DNA from: CAZFHP01 sp964519365
GTDB lineage: Bacteria > Babelota > Babeliae > Babelales > RVW-14
Length of the DNA: 41,429 nt
Direction: 5' to 3'
Assembly: GCA_964519365.1 (NCBI GenBank)
Contig: CAZFHP010000007.1
Location: 1 to 41,429 of the forward strand
In this document: piece after piece, positions 1 to 7,108 of the stretch
Position numbering within the stretch: the first letter of the stretch is position 1
Layout of the letters: each line of letters starts with the position of its first letter
Position numbers and translations under genes: made by a program
The notes under the pieces: generated by a model
What the model saw: the letters and a program-made list of their open reading frames with translations, nothing else
Databases searched by the model: none
What the model was told of the DNA's origin: nothing

Positions 1-403
1 GTGATACATCTGTGGATAGCTTCAAACAAGGCTTTGCATAAGAATAACTAGCACGAGAAAGGCCTAAAATCCAAACTAGTTTTTGATTTTCTTTGAAATA
101 TTCAACGAGATACGGAGCATATGGCGTTGTTGGCTTTTCGGACAATTTCCCCTCGGCAGGAAACCAAATATTGACCATTAGCTCTCTGTGAGGATAAGCT
201 GGATCATCATGCAATGTTTCTTTACGCTTGGTGTCAATCCAATGGTACGTTTTAACTCCAACAGCATATTTACCTGTTGGCTTCGGAAAATAAAATGGTG
301 ACTGAAACCAGATAAGATATACGACAAGACCAGCTGTTAAAACAGCGATTCCTGAAACAACGTAAAGAAAATATTTTAAAAGACGCTTTAAAAGCCAAAA
401 CAT
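1..403 (-). CDS. PAF-acetylhydrolase-like alpha/beta hydrolase, N-terminal part (runs off the window)
   Basis: This partial gene is read by translating the complement from the ATG at 401-403; it stays open to base 1 and continues beyond the left edge. It begins with a basic stretch and one membrane segment (about residues 10-32), so it is anchored or exported. The following residues include GKYAVGVKTYHWID and MVNIWFPAEG, which resemble the N-terminal strand region of the PAF acetylhydrolase isoform II-like alpha/beta hydrolases. These are secreted or anchored ester hydrolases of phospholipid-like substrates. The Ser-Asp-His triad would lie outside the window. A C-terminal remnant of the same family lies at 1653-2117, so the family has been duplicated here. 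The family call rests on remembered motifs. Confidence 0.6.
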   Translation of the reverse strand, partial: MFWLLKRLLKYFLYVVSGIAVLTAGLVVYLIWFQSPFYFPKPTGKYAVGVKTYHWIDTKRKETLHDDPAYPHRELMVNIWFPAEGKLSEKPTTPYAPYLVEYFKENQKLVWILGLSRASYSYAKPCLKLSTDVS

Positions 404-428
404 TTTTGTCCCTTTCTATTGATCCATA

Positions 429-998
429 CTAAATAAAATCAACATAATCACGCAGGTATGTAACCGTTTGTAAAAGCATCTGACGCTCTAAAATATCTAA
501 ATACTCTTCTGCGCTTTTAGAAGGTCTTTTCAAACTCAGTCTCGTTTCTCGAATCACTTGCATCACCCTGAATGGGGCATTATTCAGGAGCTCGCACAAA
601 AATTTATCTGGATGTTGTGCTTCAACTCCGTATTCTTTAATCGCTTGAAATGGAAAATCAGTAAGATTCATGGTTACTATAATTTTTGCTTTTGCACAAA
701 TAGCTGCAGCCACAACATGCCGATCATGTGGGTCAGGTAATACTATATTTTTTACAAAATCGTTGTAGCCAACAACAAGACAATCTCTAACATGCATATT
801 CATTTTTTCTTTGATTTTTTCTAACCGTTCCCGCCCTAAATCAGGCCGTTTCTTCAAAAGACTTCGAATCCATTCTTGATGTATATCTTCGGTCCATTTT
901 GCTTGATAAAGATCTGCAAGAGCCAAACGCATAAAAAGATCTCTTAGAGGAGCTGAATATAAAATACAAGCATCGTAAATCACAGCAACTTTAGGCAT
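429..998 (-). CDS. PIN-domain toxin (VapC-like RNase)
   Basis: The protein of 189 residues has PIN-fold acidic positions in order: D9 in the first strand (VIYDAC), E42 (HQEW), D89 and D92 (LPDPHDRHVVAAA), and N111/D114 (TMNLTDFP). PIN toxins are Mg-dependent ribonucleases that cleave tRNA or rRNA when freed from their antitoxin. A TTG at 1007 overlaps the stop of the upstream antitoxin, but the ATG at 998 gives a normal PIN start (MPKVAVIYDA), so I chose it. Antitoxin first and toxin second in one transcript is the usual VapBC order. The C-terminal extension after about residue 125 is helical and typical of the larger PIN proteins. Confidence 0.8.
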   Translation of the reverse strand: MPKVAVIYDACILYSAPLRDLFMRLALADLYQAKWTEDIHQEWIRSLLKKRPDLGRERLEKIKEKMNMHVRDCLVVGYNDFVKNIVLPDPHDRHVVAAAICAKAKIIVTMNLTDFPFQAIKEYGVEAQHPDKFLCELLNNAPFRVMQVIRETRLSLKRPSKSAEEYLDILERQMLLQTVTYLRDYVDFI

Positions 999-1003
999 CG
1001 CTA

Positions 1004-1474
1004 TCAATATCCCATATCAAGATCTTGAGCTTCTTCTGCCAAATCATCCAAAACTTTGCGACGAGCTTCATCAATTTTTGCTTTGTAAAACATTAAATCT
1101 TGAAGTAAAACTTTTCTACGATTGCCTACCTTACGAAAAGGAATTTTCTTTGATTCTAACAACTGTATAAGATATGGACGAGATACGTTAAGCAAATCAG
1201 CAGCTTCTTGAGTTGTTAGTTCCGCAAGTTGAGGAATCAAAATAACCGCATTTCCTGCCGCCATTTCTGTTAAAATAGTTGCAAGAAGTTTAAATGCCGA
1301 TACAGGTAAACGAATTGTTCGTTGTTGCCTTTTGGACTCATCAAGCATGATGTCAATCGACTTGACCTTCTTCAATGAGAGATTTGATAAAATTTGGCTG
1401 GATTTACGAGCAAGTTCAACCTCTTTTGCGTTAGGAATAACTGATTCTAGATTTTGAAATGTTTTCGTTGGCAT
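1004..1474 (-). CDS. Antitoxin with excisionase/MerR-like helix-turn-helix
   Basis: The 156-residue protein has a C-terminal DNA-binding domain at about residues 87-131. LTTQEAADLLNVSRPYLIQ followed by KIPFRKVGNRRKV is the classic excisionase-family winged helix. The N-terminal half is probably the dimerisation and toxin-neutralising part. A good ribosome binding site (AAGGA) precedes the ATG at 1474, and the stop codon abuts the PIN toxin gene, so the two are translationally coupled. By analogy with VapBC pairs it should bind the toxin and repress its own promoter. The pair is clear; which antitoxin family it belongs to is less so. Confidence 0.8.
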   Translation of the reverse strand: MPTKTFQNLESVIPNAKEVELARKSSQILSNLSLKKVKSIDIMLDESKRQQRTIRLPVSAFKLLATILTEMAAGNAVILIPQLAELTTQEAADLLNVSRPYLIQLLESKKIPFRKVGNRRKVLLQDLMFYKAKIDEARRKVLDDLAEEAQDLDMGY

Positions 1475-1529
1475 AGAATATCCTTCCCTAAATTAATTCA
1501 AAACAATACGATTGCTATGGCTTATTTTA

Positions 1530-1558
1530 AGCATATCATAAAATCGAATTAAATGCAA
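1530..1558 (-). promoter_or_regulatory. Candidate promoter of the PIN toxin-antitoxin operon
   Basis: On the minus strand TTGCAT (1553-1558) and TATGCT (1530-1535) are separated by 17 bases, and the antitoxin ATG lies 56 bases downstream. The hexamers match the sigma-70 consensus only partly. Confidence 0.4.
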
Positions 1559-1593
1559 TAATCGAAATAAGCGAAACAAGAATTAAAACCCCA

Positions 1594-1632
1594 TTTGTAC
1601 AAATCGTACATAGCAATGTATAACTTGTACAC
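1594..1632. repeat. Cluster of TGTAC inverted motifs
   Basis: The palindrome TTTGTACAAA (1594-1603) is followed by further GTACA and TTGTACA copies up to 1632. The cluster lies between the end of the hydrolase remnant and the toxin-antitoxin promoter. It could be a repressor site or a weak terminator for the remnant. I cannot choose between them from sequence alone. Confidence 0.3.
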
Positions 1633-1652
1633 ATCCTCAAATTAGTCCTCTA

Positions 1653-2117
1653 TTATATTTCTTCAACCTCTTCATATCGCCTAATACCACCATCTAATAA
1701 CTCTGACGGTTTATTCTTGAGATACTTATCGAAGAAATTCACAAGATACGCGTTAACAATTTCTGTTACTCGAAAGCCATCAATTGTTCCCAGACCCAAA
1801 GCTTTACCGGCACCCAAAGCTACCAAATTTCGAAGAACAAACGATTCAGATTTGCTTCCGAATGAGCTATCACAAAAATCCATGTGCCCGGCACCATTAA
1901 CAACAAACGTATACGTGTCATGCTTGTTTGATTGTGCAAGTTGTTTGAAAGTTGGTAAGTATTGGGACTTCATCATCCTTTCTTCTTCTAGTGAGCTTAT
2001 TTTAAATTGCTTCCAATCATCTTGCGTCAATGGGTGCTCAAACATATCAACATTATCACCGCTAAGCATAAACATACATGGTTTTGCAAAACTCTTTGTC
2101 ACATCAGGACCAAACAA
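1653..2117 (-). pseudogene. C-terminal remnant of a PAF-acetylhydrolase-like hydrolase
   Basis: This 154-codon frame has no ATG start; its first possible start is a TTG at 2117, and the frame is closed by a stop about 18 bases further upstream. The content matches the C-terminal third of PAF-acetylhydrolase-like enzymes: LFGPDVTKSFAKPCMFMLSG, then GAGHMDFCD carrying the catalytic histidine, then a stretch on a FFDKYLK tail. The nucleophile Ser elbow and the N-terminal half are missing. The upstream secreted ORF (2104-2475) overlaps it in another frame and does not encode the missing half. It is probably a leftover of deletion or recombination. It might still be translated by coupling with the upstream gene. 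Confidence 0.6.
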
Positions 2118-2475
2118 GAAACTTAATTGCCTCTCTCAAGCCATGATGTGCTTTAATACTAGTATGCCTCCCTCTCAATCCATCAAGAATTACTTGTTTG
2201 TACCTAAATGGATACGTTACAACGTTACATGGGTCAAGCGAACAGGTAAGTATTTCCAAAATTACCCCATCTGGTTGTCGACTTAACCAATCCACTCCAG
2301 ATTTATTGTCATAGCAGGCTTCACACGTGTAACCAAGCGTTTTCCAAAAAGTTCTTCTAACTCGCTCACAACAGCCAGGCCTCTTGCGTTTCATGCCAAA
2401 CACTTGGTCTGAGAATCCAGAAAATAGACCTCCCATTACAAGCACAACTAAAAATAATTTTTTAACGTTTTTCAT
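2104..2475 (-). CDS. Small secreted protein of unknown function (possibly chimeric)
   Basis: The 123-residue product starts with a signal peptide (MKNVKKLFLVVLVMGGLFSG, cleavage likely near residue 27). A strong ribosome binding site, GGGAGG, lies about nine bases before the ATG. The mature part is Cys-rich at first (GCCERV, CEACYD). Residues 64-100 (LSRQPDGVILEIL and following) faintly resemble an F-box helix pair, which would fit a host-directed protein, but the match is weak. Its end runs out of frame into the hydrolase remnant at 1653-2117, so the last residues may be accidental sequence from a deletion joint. I do not recognise a family. Confidence 0.5.
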   Translation of the reverse strand: MKNVKKLFLVVLVMGGLFSGFSDQVFGMKRKRPGCCERVRRTFWKTLGYTCEACYDNKSGVDWLSRQPDGVILEILTCSLDPCNVVTYPFRYKQVILDGLRGRHTSIKAHHGLREAIKFLVWS

Positions 2476-2513
2476 ATTCTTATCCTCCCAATTTTATAAA
2501 ATTTCTAAGCCAT

Positions 2514-3680
2514 TTACAAGGTGTACAATATTGATCTAGGAACAAGTCTTTTCTGAAACCGATAATTTGTACACGGGCGACCATCAGCGTAATAAAATAT
2601 GTCTTTCATTATAATATCGGCAACATATCCTAATTTTCTGTAAAGCCCGGGGCAAAAATAATCTGCTGTTCCCAGCTCTGAATATACACACCCATGATCT
2701 TTTGCTATTGCCTCGATAAAACTCAAAAAAATTCTGGATAGTTTTTTCCCACGTAATGATTTATGCAACCAAACCATATCAATATGTAGGTGTCGGATCT
2801 TTGACTCTTTACTTATTTTCCCAAAGCATCCACCAATAACTTTGCCATCTTTATTTCGTACAAATACACCAACGGTACAAAAAACTTTCGCATCAGGAAC
2901 AAATTCTTCTTTCTCAATTTTCTGTTTGATTTGTCCAGAAAAGAATTCATCTATAACTTTCTTTTGCTCTTCTTTGCTGCCTATTGGAAGCCACGCTGTA
3001 TGTATCGAATATATCTGATTTTTTATGGCAATAGGTTTTAAGTGCTTGCACAAATTATAGCAACTCCCACCAGCTACAAGATCTCGACCCGTATTTTTGA
3101 TAACATAACCACATGTCAAAAATAAACTTCGTAAACGCTTGTACTTATCAGCAATCTGAACGTATATTTTATTTACGCCTTTTTTCAAAACAAACTGTTC
3201 GATATGCTGCATAAAAAATATAAACGTTTGTGGATCACGATCAAGAAAGCTTGCTTGAAATAGCGCAAAGCCACCAAAAAGAAATGCCCCTACAGCACCA
3301 CATATTTGTTGTCCTAATTTATTTTTAAGAGCAAAAAGAATGGGTTTGACATCGGTTCTTCCCAAAACCTCTCGCGTGTGCTCACCTAAACCTTCACCTA
3401 AAGCATCAGAATCTAACTCTGCAGATGGCATCGATTGTGTAATTTCAAGTTCGTTATCTTCGTCAGTCCAAAGCGTATGACCTTTAGCAGGATGCAGATA
3501 ATATTCGTCAACACCAAGTTGTGGAGCAAATGTTACCCGAAGAAAATCTTGGCTATCACAAGAAATAACATATGCATGATCGTGTGGTTTGAAGCAAATT
3601 GCTAATGGTCGTTGAGCTGGATAAGCAGGCGAAACTGCTAAAACAGATAACACAAACAATACAATATTACGTATTTTCAT
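2514..3680 (-). CDS. Secreted tandem GNAT-like acetyltransferase
   Basis: The start at 3680 (MKIRN) is supported by GGAGG five bases upstream; earlier in-frame ATGs overlap that site. Residues 1-22 form a signal peptide ending PAYPA. The 388-residue protein appears to hold two GNAT-like halves. Residues about 110-195 contain KIYVQIADKYKRLRSLFLTCGY, a degenerate C-terminal GNAT motif. Residues about 225-375 form a better GNAT domain with an acetyl-CoA loop near SLRGKKLSRIF (308-318) and GLYRKLGY (345-352). GNAT enzymes move acetyl from acetyl-CoA to amines. Acetyl-CoA is cytosolic, so an exported copy suggests action in a host cell or another role. The substrate is unknown. Confidence 0.65.
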   Translation of the reverse strand: MKIRNIVLFVLSVLAVSPAYPAQRPLAICFKPHDHAYVISCDSQDFLRVTFAPQLGVDEYYLHPAKGHTLWTDEDNELEITQSMPSAELDSDALGEGLGEHTREVLGRTDVKPILFALKNKLGQQICGAVGAFLFGGFALFQASFLDRDPQTFIFFMQHIEQFVLKKGVNKIYVQIADKYKRLRSLFLTCGYVIKNTGRDLVAGGSCYNLCKHLKPIAIKNQIYSIHTAWLPIGSKEEQKKVIDEFFSGQIKQKIEKEEFVPDAKVFCTVGVFVRNKDGKVIGGCFGKISKESKIRHLHIDMVWLHKSLRGKKLSRIFLSFIEAIAKDHGCVYSELGTADYFCPGLYRKLGYVADIIMKDIFYYADGRPCTNYRFQKRLVPRSILYTL

Positions 3681-3814
3681 CATAACCTCCATGGTTTTAA
3701 TGGTTAAATACGACCGGACCTTTTATTTCCAAACTGACACATTTGCAAAAAAATATCAAAAAAGACTCACAAAACGGTATTTTTTCGAATTTTTAGTTTT
3801 TCATTGCTTTATTC

Positions 3815-3865
3815 AAAACATCCTTGTAATCTGGAACTATAAATTCCAAATTACAAGGATGTTTT
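3815..3865 (+). promoter_or_regulatory. Long hairpin covering the ribosome binding site of the ATPase gene
   Basis: AAAACATCCTTGTAAT (3815-3830) is perfectly complementary to 3850-3865, whose last base touches the ATG at 3866. Inside, TGGAA (3832-3836) pairs with TTCCA (3844-3848), leaving a seven-base loop and one C/A mismatch. The Shine-Dalgarno AAGGA (3855-3859) lies within the right arm, so the folded mRNA should hide it. The flanking genes diverge, so a terminator role is unlikely. Confidence 0.7.
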
Positions 3866-4999
3866 ATGAAAAGACTAGAATTTCTTGAAAAAATTGATTT
3901 TCAATTCAAAATTCACTCTGTTTGTGGGCTACTTGGGCCTAGACAGGTCGGAAAAACAACTTTAGCCAAACAATACGTTCAAAATATCCCTAATGCTCAT
4001 TCTTTTGACTTAGAAAATCCATTTGATCTGACACGGCTTGAAAATCCAATGCTAACACTTTCAAATATTCAAAGTGATCTCATTGTAATCGATGAGATCC
4101 AGTTTCGCCCAGATTTATTTCCAATTCTCCGTGTTTTAGTTGACGAAAAACCACGCAAGTTTTTGATTTTGGGCAGCGCATCACGAGACTTATTGAAACA
4201 ATCTTCAGAAACACTCGCAGGCCGTATTGGATACATTGAATTAACTCCTTTTTCAATTACCGAAACACAAGAATATAAGTTATTATGGCTTCGTGGGGGT
4301 TTTCCAAATTCATATCTTGCATCTTCAGATCAAGAAAGTTATGGATGGCGCCAAGCATACATTTCTACTTTTATGGAGCGAGATATTCCAAACCTTGGCT
4401 TTAATATCCCACCAAAACTAATGAGGCGGTTGTGGATGATGCTTGCCAATAATCATGGTAATATTCTTAACATGAGTGAAATTGGCAAATCGTTAGGAAT
4501 CACACATCATACGGTACGCAAATATGTCGATATTTTGGCTGGAACATTTATGGTTCGCCTTTTAGAACCCTGGTTTGAAAACATAAAAAAAAGACAAGTA
4601 AAATCTCCTAAAATTTATATCCGTGATAGTGGGATACTTCACACATTACTTGGTATCCAAAACAATAACGAACTTCAAGTATCCCCTAAACTCGGCGCTC
4701 TATGGGAAGGCTTTGCACTAGAAGAAATTATAAAAAAATATCAAGCTCAACCAGAAGAATGTTTTTTCTGGGCAACTCAAGGTGGGGCAGAGCTTGATCT
4801 TTTAATTATCAAGGATGGAAAGCGTATCGGTTTTGAAGTCAAATATACCGATACCCCAAAAATCACCAAATCAATGATCTCTTCATTGCAAGATCTAAGC
4901 CTCGACCATCTTTATGTTATTCATCCTCTAGGCGAAACGTTTCCTCTTTCAGATAAAATAACGGCTCAAGGCCTTGAATCTTTTTTCAAAAAAATATAA
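3866..4999 (+). CDS. AAA-type ATPase with DUF4143 C-terminal domain
   Basis: The 377-residue protein has a Walker A motif GPRQVGKT at 24-31, a Walker B LIVIDE at 72-77 and a sensor-like LILGSAS at 100-106. The C-terminal half fits DUF4143: a winged-helix section (MSEIGKSLGITHHTVRKYVD), YIRDSGILHTLLG, WEGFALEEII, then a PD-(D/E)XK-like core with GGAELDLL and FEVKY. Members (COG1373) are common, patchily spread, often transferred genes whose role is unclear; a defence or toxin-like role has been suggested for some. Its start is buried in the hairpin at 3815-3865. It has no operon partner upstream; a broken Nudix gene follows. Confidence 0.85.
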   Translation: MKRLEFLEKIDFQFKIHSVCGLLGPRQVGKTTLAKQYVQNIPNAHSFDLENPFDLTRLENPMLTLSNIQSDLIVIDEIQFRPDLFPILRVLVDEKPRKFLILGSASRDLLKQSSETLAGRIGYIELTPFSITETQEYKLLWLRGGFPNSYLASSDQESYGWRQAYISTFMERDIPNLGFNIPPKLMRRLWMMLANNHGNILNMSEIGKSLGITHHTVRKYVDILAGTFMVRLLEPWFENIKKRQVKSPKIYIRDSGILHTLLGIQNNNELQVSPKLGALWEGFALEEIIKKYQAQPEECFFWATQGGAELDLLIIKDGKRIGFEVKYTDTPKITKSMISSLQDLSLDHLYVIHPLGETFPLSDKITAQGLESFFKKI

Positions 5000-5027
5000 A
5001 ACGCTAACGAAATAAAAGGGACCAACA

Positions 5028-5228
5028 ATGAAAAAGCTTACACACACAACGCCTCCTGAAAACTTTTCACCAAAAGTTGAAATCTCAAATATTTTCTGTC
5101 AGGTAGACAACACATTTTTGCTCATCCAACGTAATCCCGATAAAATATGTGGTAACACCTGGGCTATTCCCGGAGGGAAAATAGACGATTGTTTTATTCT
5201 TCATATCTCCGAACTTTCAAAAATATGA
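5028..5228 (+). pseudogene. Nudix hydrolase, truncated at the Nudix box
   Basis: The first 54 or so residues are a normal Nudix start: KVEISNIFCQVDNTFLLIQR, then NTWAIPGGKID. At that point the Nudix box should continue with a glutamate and the REXXEE helix, but from about base 5190 the sequence is instead the antisense of the amidohydrolase 3' end, giving a meaningless tail of about 12 residues. All catalytic residues are missing, so no activity is expected. The ribosome binding site (AAAGGGA) is intact. The sharp break suggests that a deletion or insertion brought the amidohydrolase gene here. Confidence 0.75.
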
Positions 5229-6571
5229 ATATTTTGAAAAATCTTTTTTCCTGACTTATTCACACTTTCTTTAATTTCTTCTTCACAAAGTTTTGTAATT
5301 TTATAATTCTCAACAACCGTTTCTCCATCTACTAAAACAGTATGAGGTTTAATATCTGGTGCATTATAAAAAAGTGAAGAATAAAAATTTCCATAACACA
5401 AAGGGAAAAAAACACCCCGTTTTAATTCCCACAAGAGTAAATCGGCGCTTTGCCCTTCTTCTATGCTCCCTGTTTGGCTTTTACCAAGCATTTTGTATCC
5501 ATTAACCGTTAACCATTTCAACAATCTATCATTTGTAACAGTTTGTGGATCACGATTTTTTGAAGAATAAAGCAATGATGCAAAATAAGCTTCATTCAAA
5601 ATATTATTTGTATTGTTGTTACTACAAGCATCTGTTCCTAATGTAATATTAACACCCGCTTTCATTAATTTATCTATTGGTGCAATACCTGCTCCAGTTT
5701 TTGCATTACTTACAGGACAATGGATAATAGAAACATTATTTTTTGCAAGAATTTCTATTTCTTCTTCATCAATTGCAACGGTATGAATCAAACTCCAAAA
5801 AGAATTTAGAACATTTAATTTTTCTAATAACCTTATTGGAGTTGTCCCTCTTTTTTCTTTGCAAACTTCTATGTCTTCTGGACATTCACTGAGATGCATC
5901 CAAACCTTGCTATTATACTTTTTCGCTAACGTGTTAAGAAAAACTAAAAGATCATTTGAAGCACTTCTAATAGAAGCTGTACCTATATGAATATCCAACT
6001 TCTCAGTTTTGTGTGTTATTAATTCTGCAAAGCTTTCTTCTATAGAATTCATATCAACAACCTTAGGAGCTTTATCAGATGTTTCCCATTGATCATTAAA
6101 AAAACACGAAACCGATCCTTTTACACCAATTTTTTTATACGCATCAATCACAGGCATAGGGTTAGATGCTACAGAACAAATTGTTGTTGCCCCAGATTTT
6201 ATTGCATCCATCAAAACAAACAATGCTTGTACATGTCTATCTTCATAAGTCTTTTTAAAGTTTGCATGCATTCTATTCAAAAGAGAGTGTGTATTAAGAT
6301 TATCTAACAATCTACGATCAAGAAGTTGATTGGGATGCAAATGAGCATTTATAAAGCCAGGAGTTACAAAGAAATCATTTGCAGAAAAATTACTGCAATT
6401 CTTTTCTATAATTTTTAACTCTCGAATTTTTCCATTTTCTATCCTGATATCAACACGAGAATGCCCTTGCTTCGTGTTACTAATTATTACATTTTTTAAA
6501 ATGCTCAAATTATTGTTCATTTCTCCAATGTTTAAACGATCATCAAATTTAAGATCCTTGAGATTGGACAT
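5201..6571 (-). CDS. Amidohydrolase-superfamily deaminase/chlorohydrolase-like enzyme
   Basis: The 456-residue protein is of the TRZ/ATZ-type metal-dependent hydrolase family, which deaminates or dechlorinates heterocycles and related molecules. Metal ligands are visible: H77 and H79 (NAHLHP), H226 (WMHLSE), H263 (LIHTVAI) and D314 (LGTDAC). Both ends carry the usual beta-sandwich pieces (RIENGKIRELK; EGQSADLLLWE). The ATG at 6571 is chosen because GAGGAG lies just upstream and the family start fits. The frame stays open to 6781, but that extension looks like non-coding remnant. The exact substrate (guanine, S-adenosylhomocysteine, 5'-methylthioadenosine or other) cannot be read from the sequence. 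The 3' end overlaps the truncated Nudix gene. Confidence 0.85.
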   Translation of the reverse strand: MSNLKDLKFDDRLNIGEMNNNLSILKNVIISNTKQGHSRVDIRIENGKIRELKIIEKNCSNFSANDFFVTPGFINAHLHPNQLLDRRLLDNLNTHSLLNRMHANFKKTYEDRHVQALFVLMDAIKSGATTICSVASNPMPVIDAYKKIGVKGSVSCFFNDQWETSDKAPKVVDMNSIEESFAELITHKTEKLDIHIGTASIRSASNDLLVFLNTLAKKYNSKVWMHLSECPEDIEVCKEKRGTTPIRLLEKLNVLNSFWSLIHTVAIDEEEIEILAKNNVSIIHCPVSNAKTGAGIAPIDKLMKAGVNITLGTDACSNNNTNNILNEAYFASLLYSSKNRDPQTVTNDRLLKWLTVNGYKMLGKSQTGSIEEGQSADLLLWELKRGVFFPLCYGNFYSSLFYNAPDIKPHTVLVDGETVVENYKITKLCEEEIKESVNKSGKKIFQNIHIFESSEI

Positions 6572-7108
6572 GATCTCCTCTTTTTTGAATTCAAAAAACA
6601 TAACAAAACCTCGCAAATTATATGGATCCCCAAAACCTTCAACGAGTAAATCGGCAAACGCAGCGCCACACCCTCCTGATTCGACCTTTTTCATTCTTGC
6701 AAAAACATTAATTTTTTTACAAAAATCTAAAATAAATAGCTCAAGATATTTGAAATTATGAAACTTTTGTTCTCGACACACTCCAACGGTTAAAGCGTGT
6801 TAGATTCTGGATTCAATCAGAATGCGCCAAGTTTGGTCTTACAGCCTCTAGCCCAATTGTTTATACCCTAACAATGTCGCTTCAACAAATAAAGTAAACG
6901 CTTATTTATAATAGCAGTTTACATCGTATTGTACAGTATTCTTTGCACATTCATCCAACCGCTAAAAAACTCAAGACTTTTCTATTTGCACATATCCCTT
7001 CTCCTTTTTCTGACAATATTTTTATAGCCTTGCACACAAATAATGTTTGCAGCATAATAAGGCTTATAGCAAAAGCAATTTTTTAATTTAAAAAATAGGA
7101 TTCAAAAT
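6572..7108. other. Gap without a supported gene; contains a tRNA-like/GIY-YIG leader remnant
   Basis: On the minus strand 6662-6690 reads like the T-arm and 3' acceptor end of a tRNA (GGTCGAATC, then AGGAGGGTGTGGC). The frame that follows gives GFGDPYNLRGFVMFF, a phrase I associate with sequence just before and at the start of GIY-YIG nuclease genes sitting behind tRNAs. No intact tRNA or nuclease remains. A small 6-bp hairpin lies at 6804-6823. A candidate promoter is at 7030-7058. I see nothing else between 6830 and 7029. Confidence 0.35.
7030..7058 (+). promoter_or_regulatory. Candidate promoter of the SDR-GNAT fusion gene
   Basis: TTGCAC (7030-7035) and CATAAT (7053-7058) are spaced by 17 bases, 50 bases before the ATG at 7109. 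The -10 box is a good match; the -35 box is moderate. Confidence 0.4.

Noticed and set aside
6572..6781. N-terminal extension of the amidohydrolase (70 more codons)
   Set aside because: It does not resemble the family, looks like tRNA-derived remnant, and a good ribosome binding site precedes the ATG at 6571.
6804..6823. A 6-bp hairpin ATTCTG/CAGAAT with surroundings like a tRNA anticodon arm
   Set aside because: The loop is eight bases and no matching acceptor, D or T arms can be formed around it.
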